64,000 nt of DNA, from the NCBI RefSeq assembly GCF_009857815.1, contig NZ_WVVW01000002.1, positions 124,001-188,000 of the forward strand, given 5' to 3'. This DNA is from Pseudomaricurvus sp. HS19. GTDB taxonomy: Bacteria; Pseudomonadota; Gammaproteobacteria; Pseudomonadales; Cellvibrionaceae. The stretch's first letter is position 1, and the number at the start of each line of letters is the position of its first letter. The translations under genes were made by a program, and so were the position numbers. The notes beneath the pieces are model-generated. The model made no database searches. It was not told where the DNA came from and worked only from the letters and a program-made list of their open reading frames with translations. This document shows positions 55,003-63,957 of this stretch, piece by piece.

Positions 55003-58000
55003 ATGCGGGCCACACAATCCATCTTCCGCGTCCGGCGCCAGTACAATAAATGGGTCGGCGACGAAACCCTGGAAGATTACGCCCTGCGATTTACCGCTAA
55101 GGGCGCGCGCCGCTGGAGCATTTTTCATATCGGCTCCACCGCTCTCGGCGCCACTGCGTTCCTGGCGCTGGAGGCATTGGCGGCAGCGGCCACCATCCAG
55201 TACGGCTTTATCAATATGCTGTGGGCCATGCTGGCAGTATCGCTGGCGATCTTTATCGTCGGCTTTCCCATCAGCTACTACTCCGCCCGCCACGGCCTCG
55301 ATATCGACCTGCTCACCCGCGGCGGCGGTTTTGGCTACCTGGGCTCCACTATCACCTCGCTTATCTACGCCTCGTTTACCTTTATCTTTTTCGCCATCGA
55401 GGCGGCGATCTTTGCCTCGGCACTAAAAGCCCTCTTCGCTATCCCCCTGTGGCTGGGCTACATCATCAGCGCCCTGATGGTGGTGCCCATCGTCACCCAC
55501 GGCATCAAGGCCATCAGCCGCTTCCAGGTGGGCAGCCAACCCATGTGGCTGCTACTGCAGATTGTGGCGCTGGCGGCGGTAGTGTGGTTCGAGGCGCCGC
55601 GGCTGGAGAACTGGACCCAGTACACCGCGCGGGAATACCCCCAGCACCAGGGCTTTAACCTGATGCTGTTCGGTGCCTGTGTGGCGATCTTCTTCGCCAT
55701 GATTGCCCAGATCGGCGAGCAGGTGGACTACCTTCGTTTTATGCCGCCGAAGACAAAGGAGAACCGGGTCAGCTGGTGGTTCTGGCTGATTCTCTCCGGC
55801 CCCGGCTGGATCTTTATCGGCATCATCAAAATGCTGCTGGGCTCCTTCCTCGCCTACCTGGCCATTACCCAGGCCATGCCCATCGAGAAGGCCACTGACC
55901 CGGTGCACCTCTACCAGATGGCCTTCAGCTACATCACCGACATGCCGCACCTGTCACTGATCCTCTCCGGGGTGATGGTGATCCTGTCGCAGATGAAGAT
56001 TAACGTCACCAACGCCTACGCCGGCTCCATCGCCTGGTCCAACTTCTTCTCCCGCCTCACCCACAGCCACCCCGGCAGGGTGGTGTGGCTGGTGTTCAAT
56101 GTCAGCATCGCCCTGATCCTGATGGAGGTGGGCATCTACCAGGTGCTGGAAGCGGTGCTGGGGATCTTTGCCATTGTCGCCATCAGCTGGCTGGCCAGCC
56201 TCGCCGCCGACCTGCTGATCAACAAGCCGCTGGGACTGAGCCCGCCGGTGACCGAATTCCGCCGCGCCCACCTTTACGACATCAACCCGGTGGGTGTCGG
56301 CTCCATGTTGCTGGCCTCGGCGCTGGGGCTGGTCTGCTACCTCGGCTACTTCGGCCAGAACGCCAGCTACCTGGCCCACTTCATCAGCCTTGGCGCCTGC
56401 TTTGTGCTGGCCCCCGCCATCGCCTGGGTCACCGGCGGCCGCTTCTACCTGGCCCGTTCGCCAGCGCTGATCCCGGTCTCCGAGTGGCAACCCGCCGACT
56501 CCAGCGACGATGCCACCACTGCCCAGTTGCTGCTGGGCGACAGCGACATTGCCGCCAACGGCAAGGCTCAGTGCTGTATCTGCGAGAGCGAGTTTGAGCT
56601 GGAGGACATCAGCCACTGCCCCGCTTATCAGGGCGCGATCTGCTCCCTCTGCTGCTCACTGGACGCCCGCTGCCTGGACGCCTGCAAACCGGACGCCGGC
56701 CTGCGGGCACAACTCAACCAGTGGCTGGAAGGCTTTGCGCCGCCATCAGTGATGCGCCTGTTTAACTCCCGCATCATCCGCTTTATGGGCATCCTGGCAG
56801 CGGTGGGCCTGATTAACGCCGCCTTCCTGTCCGCCATCTACAGCCACCTGCGACCGGACAACGCCGCCGAGGCAGAGCTGCTGCGCACCACCATCTGGAT
56901 GATCTTCTACGCCCTGATGATTATCTCCGGGGTGATCTCCTGGCTGATCCTGCTGGCCCACGAGAGCCGCCTGGTAGCCCAGCAGGAATCCAACCGCCAG
57001 ACGCAACTGCTGATGGACGAGATCGAGGCCCACAAAGAGACCGACAAGGCGCTGCAGGCTGCCAAGGAGCAGGCCGAACGCGCCAACGACGCCAAGAGCC
57101 GCTACCTCTCCGGCATCAGCCATGAGCTGCGCACGCCGCTGCAATCGATCCTCGGCTACGCCCAGCTGCTCTCCGTGAAACAGGATATCCCCCGCCAACA
57201 CAACAACGCCCTCAACATCATCCGCAACAGCGGCGAGTACCTGGCCGGTCTGATCGAGGGCCTGCTGGACATCTCCAAGATTGAAGCCGGCCGCCTCGAC
57301 ATCTACCGCAACCAGGTACGGCTACCGGAACTGCTGGAGCAGCTGGTGGAGATGTTCCGCCAGCAGGCGCAACTGAAAGGGATCGAGTTCCACTTCCACC
57401 AGCACCACCGCCTGCCACAGGTGGTGATCACCGATGAGAAGCGACTGCGCCAGATCCTCACCAACCTGCTCTCCAACGCCGTCAAATACACCGAAAAAGG
57501 CCGCGTCGATTTTCACGTTTACTACCGCAACCAGGTGGCCGAATTCGCCGTTATCGACACCGGCATCGGCATTCACAGCCGCGACATCGAGCGCATCTTT
57601 ACCCCCTTTGAGCGGGTGCGTAACCGCCACTCGTCGCACATTCCCGGCACCGGCCTGGGCCTCACCATCGTGCGCCTGCTGACCGAAATCATGGGCGGCA
57701 ACCTGGACATTCGCAGCACCCCCGGCAAGGGCAGCTGCTTTACCGTCTCCATGATGCTCTCCTGGGTCACCGGCGACGCCACCGAAATCCCGCCCAACAA
57801 GGTGATCCGTGGCTACTCCGGCCCCCGCCGCACCGTCATGGTGGCGGACGACGAACCCCTGCACCGCGGCCTGCTCACCGACATCCTCGCCCCGCTGGGC
57901 TTTACCGTGATCGAAGCGCAGCACGGCAGCGACTGCCTGGAACAACTGAAGCAACTGCAGCGCGACCAGCAGATGCCCGACGCCTTTGTGCTGGACGTCA

Positions 58001-58497
58001 ACATGCCGGACCTCAGCGGCCTGGACCTGGCACGACTGATCCGCGACAAGGGTTTCAGTGGTCCCATCATGATGATGTCCGCCGAGGCCAACGAAAAACA
58101 CCGCACCCCGCCCTACCAGCGCCAGGGCGCCCCACTGCCAGACGACGATGGGCTAGCCCACGACGACTATATGGTGAAGCCCATCCGCAACCAGCTGTTC
58201 CTCGACAGGCTGGGCCAACTGCTGCAGCTGGAGTGGCTCTACTGGTCCGACAGCGACGATAGCGAATCCGCCCTCCCCCCGCAGGAACCCACCGCCCTCG
58301 AGCTGCCGGAACACCCGCTGCTGCAGCAACTGCTGCGCAAAGTGCAGGTGGGCCACCGCAAAGGCGTGCTCGATACGCTGGATGAGATACAATCGGCCGC
58401 GCTACTGAGCGAGCCGCAACTGGAACTGCTGCGCCAGTACGCCTACGCCCTGCGTTTTGAGGAGCTGGAACAACTGCTGGAGGCAAACCACGCATGA
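55003..58497 (+). CDS. Transporter-linked hybrid histidine kinase
   Basis: A 1164-residue fusion; the ATG after ACAGGAAATACT is preferred to an in-frame start 27 codons earlier. Residues 1-500 form about twelve membrane segments resembling NCS1 purine/cytosine-type transporters. A Cys cluster follows (Cys524, 525, 527, 539, 547, 550, 551, 557, 561), suited to metal binding. After two more membrane segments come a HisKA domain (ISHELRTPLQ, His707), an ATPase domain (DTGIGI, GTGLGLTIV) and a receiver with phosphoacceptor Asp998 in VLDVNMP. The C-terminal 60 residues are helical. It overlaps the response-regulator gene by ATGA. Confidence 0.9.
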   Translation: MRATQSIFRVRRQYNKWVGDETLEDYALRFTAKGARRWSIFHIGSTALGATAFLALEALAAAATIQYGFINMLWAMLAVSLAIFIVGFPISYYSARHGLDIDLLTRGGGFGYLGSTITSLIYASFTFIFFAIEAAIFASALKALFAIPLWLGYIISALMVVPIVTHGIKAISRFQVGSQPMWLLLQIVALAAVVWFEAPRLENWTQYTAREYPQHQGFNLMLFGACVAIFFAMIAQIGEQVDYLRFMPPKTKENRVSWWFWLILSGPGWIFIGIIKMLLGSFLAYLAITQAMPIEKATDPVHLYQMAFSYITDMPHLSLILSGVMVILSQMKINVTNAYAGSIAWSNFFSRLTHSHPGRVVWLVFNVSIALILMEVGIYQVLEAVLGIFAIVAISWLASLAADLLINKPLGLSPPVTEFRRAHLYDINPVGVGSMLLASALGLVCYLGYFGQNASYLAHFISLGACFVLAPAIAWVTGGRFYLARSPALIPVSEWQPADSSDDATTAQLLLGDSDIAANGKAQCCICESEFELEDISHCPAYQGAICSLCCSLDARCLDACKPDAGLRAQLNQWLEGFAPPSVMRLFNSRIIRFMGILAAVGLINAAFLSAIYSHLRPDNAAEAELLRTTIWMIFYALMIISGVISWLILLAHESRLVAQQESNRQTQLLMDEIEAHKETDKALQAAKEQAERANDAKSRYLSGISHELRTPLQSILGYAQLLSVKQDIPRQHNNALNIIRNSGEYLAGLIEGLLDISKIEAGRLDIYRNQVRLPELLEQLVEMFRQQAQLKGIEFHFHQHHRLPQVVITDEKRLRQILTNLLSNAVKYTEKGRVDFHVYYRNQVAEFAVIDTGIGIHSRDIERIFTPFERVRNRHSSHIPGTGLGLTIVRLLTEIMGGNLDIRSTPGKGSCFTVSMMLSWVTGDATEIPPNKVIRGYSGPRRTVMVADDEPLHRGLLTDILAPLGFTVIEAQHGSDCLEQLKQLQRDQQMPDAFVLDVNMPDLSGLDLARLIRDKGFSGPIMMMSAEANEKHRTPPYQRQGAPLPDDDGLAHDDYMVKPIRNQLFLDRLGQLLQLEWLYWSDSDDSESALPPQEPTALELPEHPLLQQLLRKVQVGHRKGVLDTLDEIQSAALLSEPQLELLRQYAYALRFEELEQLLEANHA

Positions 58498-59408
58498 GCG
58501 ACATGGACCGACAAGACATCATCCTGGTAGTGGACGACTCCCCGGACTCCCTCAGCCTCATCAGTGACGCGCTGGAAGAGGCCGGCATCAGCGTGCTGGT
58601 AGCCCTCGACGGCCAGCAGGCCATCACCATCGCCCGCCGCCTGCGCCCCGACATGATCCTCATGGACGCGGTAATGCCAAAGATGGACGGCTTCGAAGCC
58701 TGCCGCACCCTCAAAGCCGATCCCGACCTGGCCTCCATCCCGGTCATCTTTATGACCGGCCTCGCCGACACCGACAACATCGTCAAGGGACTGGAAGCCG
58801 GCGGCGTCGACTACCTCACCAAACCCATCAAGCCCGCCGAACTGCTGGCGCGCATGAAAGTACACCTCTCCAACGCCCGCCTCACCAGCAGCGCCCACTC
58901 CGCCCTCGACTCCGCCGGCCAATACCTGCTCACCGTCGACACCCGCGGCCAGCTGCTGTGGTCCACCCCTCAGGTAAGACAACAACTGGCCATCACCGAC
59001 GCCCCCGGCCAGCCTCCCCTGAGCGAGGCACAGAGCCAGCGCATTGCCGAATGGCTCGCCAACCACCCCACCCCGCAACAGAAAATGCGCCTGCCGGAAC
59101 TGCCGGAAACCATGGTGCTGGCCTTTGTGGAACAACGGGGCCGCGAAGAGTACCTGCTGCGTCTCTCTGGCAACGACGAACTCTCGCAACAGCAACTGTT
59201 CCAGAAAAAACTCAACCTCACCGGCCGCGAAGCCGAAGTCCTGCACTGGATCGCCTGCGGCAAAACCAACCGTGAAATTGGCGAGATTCTCAGCATCAGC
59301 CCGCGCACTGTAAACAAACACCTGGAGCAGGTTTATCAGAAGATTGGGGTGGAGAACCGGACGGCGGCGGCCAGTGTGGCGTTGCGGACTATGGGGGAGG
59401 TGCAGTAA
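58494..59408 (+). CDS. LuxR-type response regulator
   Basis: A 304-residue protein. The receiver spans residues 8-125 with acidic pocket VVDDSPD, phosphoacceptor Asp58 in MDAVMPKMDG and Lys in DYLTKPIKP. A middle region of about 100 residues looks PAS-like or linker. The C-terminal GerE helix-turn-helix is LTGREAEVLHWIACGKTNRE followed by ISPRTVNKHLEQVYQKI. Coupled to the transporter-kinase, it is its obvious partner. Targets may include the divergent repeat-protein operon nearby, which is inference. Confidence 0.93.
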   Translation: MSDMDRQDIILVVDDSPDSLSLISDALEEAGISVLVALDGQQAITIARRLRPDMILMDAVMPKMDGFEACRTLKADPDLASIPVIFMTGLADTDNIVKGLEAGGVDYLTKPIKPAELLARMKVHLSNARLTSSAHSALDSAGQYLLTVDTRGQLLWSTPQVRQQLAITDAPGQPPLSEAQSQRIAEWLANHPTPQQKMRLPELPETMVLAFVEQRGREEYLLRLSGNDELSQQQLFQKKLNLTGREAEVLHWIACGKTNREIGEILSISPRTVNKHLEQVYQKIGVENRTAAASVALRTMGEVQ

Positions 59409-59553
59409 CTTTTGGGTGCAGGGCTACTTTTTCTGCAACCGCCATCAGAATTGGGGGCAACCTTAAGGATGGAAAATTCCGTTCCCGGCCCATTCAACTT
59501 AGTCAGTTCAACCCCAGAAGCTGGGCTTGTACACCTGTAGAGAGGAGCTTCAA

Positions 59554-59985
59554 GTGACAACCAAACTTACACTAGATATTTCCAAAGGAATACTTGAAGT
59601 TGAAGGAAGTGAGAAATTTGTATATCAGATCTACACTGACTTTAAGAATGCACTGGCTTCACAGAAAGACAAAACAGATCAGACCACACCAGAACCTCAC
59701 AGGTGTAGCGGCCTGAATGAAGAGGCGAGTAGCTTTTCGGAGACAGAAAACACACCTCAACCGGGCACATTCAGCGGCCATTACAGAGAAACATCTGACG
59801 ACTACTCTATAAAAGTAGGTGGCGGCAGTATTTATATAAAACCACTGCAAAGAGGATTGGTAATAACGGCGCACCCAAAGTCGGAGCATTTGCTGACCTC
59901 AGCACTTGGAACACCATCCGGGCGCGACAGCCCTAATTCTATTAACTATGCCAAATGGGAAATTTTAAAGGACACAAGCCGATAG
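59554..59985 (+). CDS. Hypothetical protein in AT-richer patch
   Basis: A 143-residue protein starting at GTG with AGAGGAG seven bases upstream; the frame continues nine codons further back without a signal. The N-terminus TTKLTLDISKGILEVEGSEK with FVYQIYTDF is a short beta-beta-helix motif that I associate with the starts of various unlinked hypothetical proteins. The remainder (VGGGSIYIKPLQRGLVITAH) gives no recognisable family. The codon use is less GC-rich than that of the genes to the left. Function unknown. Confidence 0.6.
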   Translation: MTTKLTLDISKGILEVEGSEKFVYQIYTDFKNALASQKDKTDQTTPEPHRCSGLNEEASSFSETENTPQPGTFSGHYRETSDDYSIKVGGGSIYIKPLQRGLVITAHPKSEHLLTSALGTPSGRDSPNSINYAKWEILKDTSR

Positions 59986-60178
59986 ACCTTCGAGAGGTCA
60001 AACAAGCCGCGGATCAATGGGATCAGCGTCACTTAAAATAGAGCAACAGAATCCTGCAGATGCAGCCACCATATCTTTCCAGAACACACAAAGACTCAGA
60101 CCCCGTCAGTCCTGTCTAAAAAATTACAACTCTCGGCCAAGTTTCGAGAATTCATCAATCCAATTAAAAGCTAGAAAA

Positions 60179-60766
60179 ATGAGAGCAATTATATTTGCAA
60201 TAGTGTCATCGATTCTAATTTCCGGATGCTCCACCTCTCCATTTTGTTCAATAAATTGCGCATCAGAGCATGAATCGACCTTTAATGGTGAAAAAGAAGT
60301 ACTACTTACTCCGGGATTTGTTTACAGGAGCAACACGGGAATTTCCGGTAGCGACTTGAGAATGGGAGCATACTGGAGCTCATCTCTGGGTGGATCAAGC
60401 GTAATTTTGATCGTGCTACCGCACAAAGACACCCCACCGATGACTGGAGCAAAATTAAGCTTCAACATAAACGGCAACATTAATACTTATGCAGCAGTAA
60501 TGAAAGAAAGCATACCCAACTTCCATCCCAGCACCCATTCAGACACATACTTCTCCCCAAATGTGATAAATCAGATGCATGCTCAATACTTTTTGATTAC
60601 CGAAGAGCTTCTAAACTCCATCGTGAGCGCCAAAGACGTCCGCGTACGGATTGACCTGGAGAACACCTACTTAGAAGGTGTTTTTAGTGACAGCAGTAGC
60701 TCCGCAGCCAAAAGTGGGTTCATAGACTTTTCCAGGAAACTGAGATCGTCACGAGACAAATCATAA
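60179..60766 (+). CDS. Hypothetical lipoprotein
   Basis: A 195-residue protein. The ATG chosen gives a lipoprotein signal, MRAIIFAIVSSILISGCSTS, with lipobox ISGC at residue 17; the longer frame upstream would bury it. The mature part contains a segment of beta character (LTPGFVYRSNTGISGSDLRM, AKLSFNINGNINTYAAVM). Two further Cys (residues 23 and 27) lie just after the lipobox. No family is recognised. Base composition is AT-rich compared with the window average. Confidence 0.7.
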   Translation: MRAIIFAIVSSILISGCSTSPFCSINCASEHESTFNGEKEVLLTPGFVYRSNTGISGSDLRMGAYWSSSLGGSSVILIVLPHKDTPPMTGAKLSFNINGNINTYAAVMKESIPNFHPSTHSDTYFSPNVINQMHAQYFLITEELLNSIVSAKDVRVRIDLENTYLEGVFSDSSSSAAKSGFIDFSRKLRSSRDKS

Positions 60767-60792
60767 ACGTTATCTGAACCAATGATAGCCCC

Positions 60793-61602
60793 ATGCATAT
60801 CAACGAGATCAGGGCTTTAGCCAAAATGGAAGACCATTTGAAAAAAATATATCTCCACATAGGAACACACAAAACCGGCTCCACATCGCTGCAAAGATGG
60901 CTGCTAGAACATGAGCCTCTGTTACAGGATAACGGCTACAGCTTTTATCATGGGCAGCACATCCGCAACAACCATGTTGAGCTGTACTTGGCTGCCATGC
61001 GATATGACCGGGACTCGTTCGGAAAACAGTCAATGGACGGCGTCATTTTTGATGAAGATTACACGAACTCTACATCCTCTCGAGTGAAAAGATTCCTGGA
61101 AGAGTCTGAATGCCAGAAGGTATTATTATCCACGGAAGGCCTTTCGCTTCTGAGACATCAGGACGAGATCAAGCGGTTACGCCAGATCTTAGGAACCAAT
61201 TATGAATCGGCAACAGTTATTGTCGCCCTAAGAAACCGAGCGGACTACCTTAATTCCTACCGGCTCCAGCTAAAAAAGAAAAAAGGAAGAAAGCCCTCAA
61301 AGGATTATTGGTCAGCACTCTATGTTGAAGATGATACCTGGCTTACTGATTACGACAGTCTTCTGAAGGTATACGAGGATGAATTCGGGAAAGACAACAT
61401 TCATATTATTGACTATGACGAACAGATGAGGTGCAGGAACAATATTATTCCTGCATTTCTAGAAGCTATTGGCTTCGAAAAGCATGCAGAAGTTGAAGCT
61501 GGCGTTAACTCCTATGCCGACAACCAAACTCTAACTTCTAAAGATAACTACTCAGCAGAGAGCCCGGTTCGCTCTGTACTACGAAGACTGGGAATTGGAT
61601 AA
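60793..61602 (+). CDS. Sulfotransferase-like P-loop protein
   Basis: A 269-residue protein (258 if the Met at codon 12 is the start). IYLHIGTHKTGSTSLQRWLL is the 5'-phosphosulfate-binding P-loop of sulfotransferases, and VIVALRNRADYLNSYRLQLK fits the 3'-phosphate-binding Arg/Ser segment. Such proteins modify sugars or lipids with sulfate from PAPS, often in polysaccharide synthesis. It is unrelated in detail to the sulfotransferase at 32440-33633. AT-rich composition suggests recent acquisition. Confidence 0.75.
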   Translation: MHINEIRALAKMEDHLKKIYLHIGTHKTGSTSLQRWLLEHEPLLQDNGYSFYHGQHIRNNHVELYLAAMRYDRDSFGKQSMDGVIFDEDYTNSTSSRVKRFLEESECQKVLLSTEGLSLLRHQDEIKRLRQILGTNYESATVIVALRNRADYLNSYRLQLKKKKGRKPSKDYWSALYVEDDTWLTDYDSLLKVYEDEFGKDNIHIIDYDEQMRCRNNIIPAFLEAIGFEKHAEVEAGVNSYADNQTLTSKDNYSAESPVRSVLRRLGIG

Positions 61603-61607
61603 AAGAT

Positions 61608-61632
61608 CCATGGGCCAATACAGGGCCCATGG
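61608..61632. terminator. Hairpin after the sulfotransferase-like gene
   Basis: CCATGGGCC pairs perfectly with GGCCCATGG across AATACAG, five bases after the stop codon. It lacks a strong U-run downstream on the plus strand. It may end the AT-rich transcript. Confidence 0.5.
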
Positions 61633-61774
61633 GGTGGAAAAATCGACCAATAGGGTTGAAATGGCCATCACTCACCCAGATCCCATTAATCCCCGGAATC
61701 ATTCAAATCTGCTTTTTGGCCGTCTAACCAGATCATCCACCCCATTATGGATAACACCAGCAGGGACACACAGC

Positions 61775-62518
61775 ATGATCAGCAAGAAACTCTCATTTCT
61801 AGCCCTTACCACGGCGGCTATATTCTTGATCGCAGACCCCGCGCTGGCGGGCCCGGGCGGGAAGATTGCCAGTGCAGCGTTTGAAACCGTTTGGGGGAAA
61901 ATCATACTCGCAGTGTTGTTCGTAGTCTTTATGCCCTTGATTGTCAGCGTGCTGTGGCGGGAAAAGGTGGCTGAGCGTCGCGCAAGAAAGGACCTGCGGT
62001 TTATGTCCACATACAGCCCGAACTTTGAATGGTTAAGGGTGCAGGGGCGGGCAGTGGAGTGCTTCTACCGCGTTCACTCCGGCTGGGGGACCGAAGACCT
62101 GTCTGATACCTCCGGATGGATGACCGACTGGTATTGGCAGAATCAACAGCTGGCACATCTGGACAGGTGGCAGAAGGCAGGGCTGCAGAACATCTGCAAC
62201 GTAAAGAAGATCACCAATATCAAGCCGCTGCTCTTTGTGCACAGAAACCAGGGCGCAGAGCATGAGGACTCCATGGTGGTAATCTCCATATCCGCGACTA
62301 TGCAGGACTACCTGCAGGACCGCAGAACCGGGAAGATTGTTGAAGGTAGCAAGCGCTATAAAGATGTGGAAACCGTCTGGTCATTTACATTGGAAGACGG
62401 ACAATGGAAGGTTGCAGCCATTGAGGAATCCAGTATGTCCCTGGCTTACGCGAAGCTGGTAAAAGAGCTGCCGGATATCGAGACAACCGCATCCATGAGT
62501 CCGCGCGCCCGACGGTGA
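61775..62518 (+). CDS. Tim44-like domain membrane protein
   Basis: A 247-residue protein with CAGGGA upstream of the ATG. A signal-like segment ending DPALAGPGG and a second hydrophobic segment (IILAVLFVVFMPLIVSVL) lead into a basic stretch and an alpha/beta region. RAVECFYRVHSGWGTEDLSD and WSFTLEDGQWKVAAIEESS resemble Tim44/MRPL45-type domains of bacterial membrane proteins. It is probably anchored with its domain in the cytoplasm or periplasm. Function unknown. Confidence 0.65.
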   Translation: MISKKLSFLALTTAAIFLIADPALAGPGGKIASAAFETVWGKIILAVLFVVFMPLIVSVLWREKVAERRARKDLRFMSTYSPNFEWLRVQGRAVECFYRVHSGWGTEDLSDTSGWMTDWYWQNQQLAHLDRWQKAGLQNICNVKKITNIKPLLFVHRNQGAEHEDSMVVISISATMQDYLQDRRTGKIVEGSKRYKDVETVWSFTLEDGQWKVAAIEESSMSLAYAKLVKELPDIETTASMSPRARR

Positions 62519-62642
62519 GGCAAGCTGTTAGTTAGTCCGTCCAATCAGGACCTATGGATTCATGCCCCTTTGAAACAGAGGAGCTTATTCCCGCAGGAAC
62601 AGCAACAATACCTTATCAACTTTTCCCATTACTCTTACATTG

Positions 62643-63284
62643 ATGATCCGCCCCCTGCCAGACAACAACAGGAGTTTAAAATTGGTTGCACGACACAATT
62701 ACCACTGCGATGAATGTGGTCACAACACCTTTACCCTCTCACGCCTTGTCCTGGATATGCCCGGAGACAGGGATGACTCCGGGCCTTCCTCCTGGGTGCT
62801 CCTCAGCTGCTCCGCCTGCAACGCTAACGCGACCCATCTCCTGCCCATGACCAGCGATTCCCGCCGGAGTCCAGCGCAGACTGTTAAGGATCATACAGCA
62901 TTTCCATTCGACGCCGGGACAGACGCCCCAACGACGGTCTTTCCTCACGTACCGCCACCTGTTGACCCGAACCAAATTCCACCAGCCAGGTCGCCGGCAA
63001 AAACCCTGAACCACTGTACCCACTGCGGCGAAGGTGTTGAGCCATACCGCTACTCATCCATGGAATACACTCACGTCTATCGGTCCGGACTATTTCCAGC
63101 AGAGGACAGCGCTGATAACATTCCCGAATCAGATTATTACTATTGTGACAACTGCCAAAAGAAGCACCCCGCTCCAACAAGGTTGAATACTGGCTTTAGC
63201 TGCCCGACCTGCAGTGCTTTTATGCCCTTTTTTGTTCGCCATTGCGGAGCTTGTGGAACAGAGATCCGGGATTTGAAATTTTAA
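62643..63284 (+). CDS. Cys-rich putative zinc-ribbon protein
   Basis: A 213-residue protein with six CxxC-type pairs in order: CDECG, CSACN, CTHCG, CDNCQ, CPTCS and CGACG. They would form up to three zinc ribbons. A Pro-rich linker (FPHVPPPVDPNQIPPARSPA) separates the first from the later ones. No catalytic domain is apparent. It may be a zinc-binding adaptor or immunity-like small protein. The start is the ATG at 62643, with no strong ribosome site. Confidence 0.7.
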   Translation: MIRPLPDNNRSLKLVARHNYHCDECGHNTFTLSRLVLDMPGDRDDSGPSSWVLLSCSACNANATHLLPMTSDSRRSPAQTVKDHTAFPFDAGTDAPTTVFPHVPPPVDPNQIPPARSPAKTLNHCTHCGEGVEPYRYSSMEYTHVYRSGLFPAEDSADNIPESDYYYCDNCQKKHPAPTRLNTGFSCPTCSAFMPFFVRHCGACGTEIRDLKF

Positions 63285-63447
63285 TAACGAGCATCCAGGC
63301 ACAGGTCCATGGATGGCCCTCTCGCACCGCGGCGCAGTGAAGCGGAAGGGGTGACATACCCACCCCAATCAGATTGAAAAGAAAGCGCCACAGGGAGCGA
63401 GGCATAATCGACATGCGACCTGTCTTGAAAAGATCATGGAGGACACG

Positions 63448-63957
63448 ATGAAAGAGCTAACACCCAGGGATAAAGGTCACATCCAGCGCTTTAAGGAAAC
63501 CACCAGATCAGACATCACTGACCTGGATCTCTACCTGTCGGGTGAATGGGAGTGGGATGAGCTCTGGGACTACAATTTCGACCAGGTAAACACTTCCCTC
63601 CTGAGATGCCGTTGTACATTTGAGGGACTCAGGGCATCCGGGCGCCACAAGGGTTACCCCAGGAGCATAAAGGACCTCGAACGCCAGGGTTGCCAGTTCA
63701 CCCTTATCGCCGGCGGCGGCAGCTGGTACGAGGATGCCTGGTACCAATGCTCCTGCGGCCAGAAATGGGAAGAGACGTTTGTGGAAGCCATGCAGTACAT
63801 GGGCAATCATGCCCGCCCCATCGACGATAACGAATTTGAACAGATACATGCGGAAATCGAGACCATGGGGCAATCACTGGCCTCTGCCTCAACCCCGCAG
63901 GATGCAAGCACTCTATATAACGCGTTCGAGCTTGAAGCTGACAAGCTGCCTGCCTAA
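63448..63957 (+). CDS. Hypothetical Cys-containing protein
   Basis: A 169-residue protein; the ATG preceded by GGAGG is used instead of one four codons upstream. RCRCTFEGLRASGRHKGYPR and YQCSCGQKW contain Cys pairs that could bind one metal. The sequence is acidic at its N-terminus (TDLDLYLSGEWEWDELWDY). No family is recognised. It ends 43 bases before the window edge and may form a unit with the zinc-ribbon gene. Confidence 0.65.
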   Translation: MKELTPRDKGHIQRFKETTRSDITDLDLYLSGEWEWDELWDYNFDQVNTSLLRCRCTFEGLRASGRHKGYPRSIKDLERQGCQFTLIAGGGSWYEDAWYQCSCGQKWEETFVEAMQYMGNHARPIDDNEFEQIHAEIETMGQSLASASTPQDASTLYNAFELEADKLPA

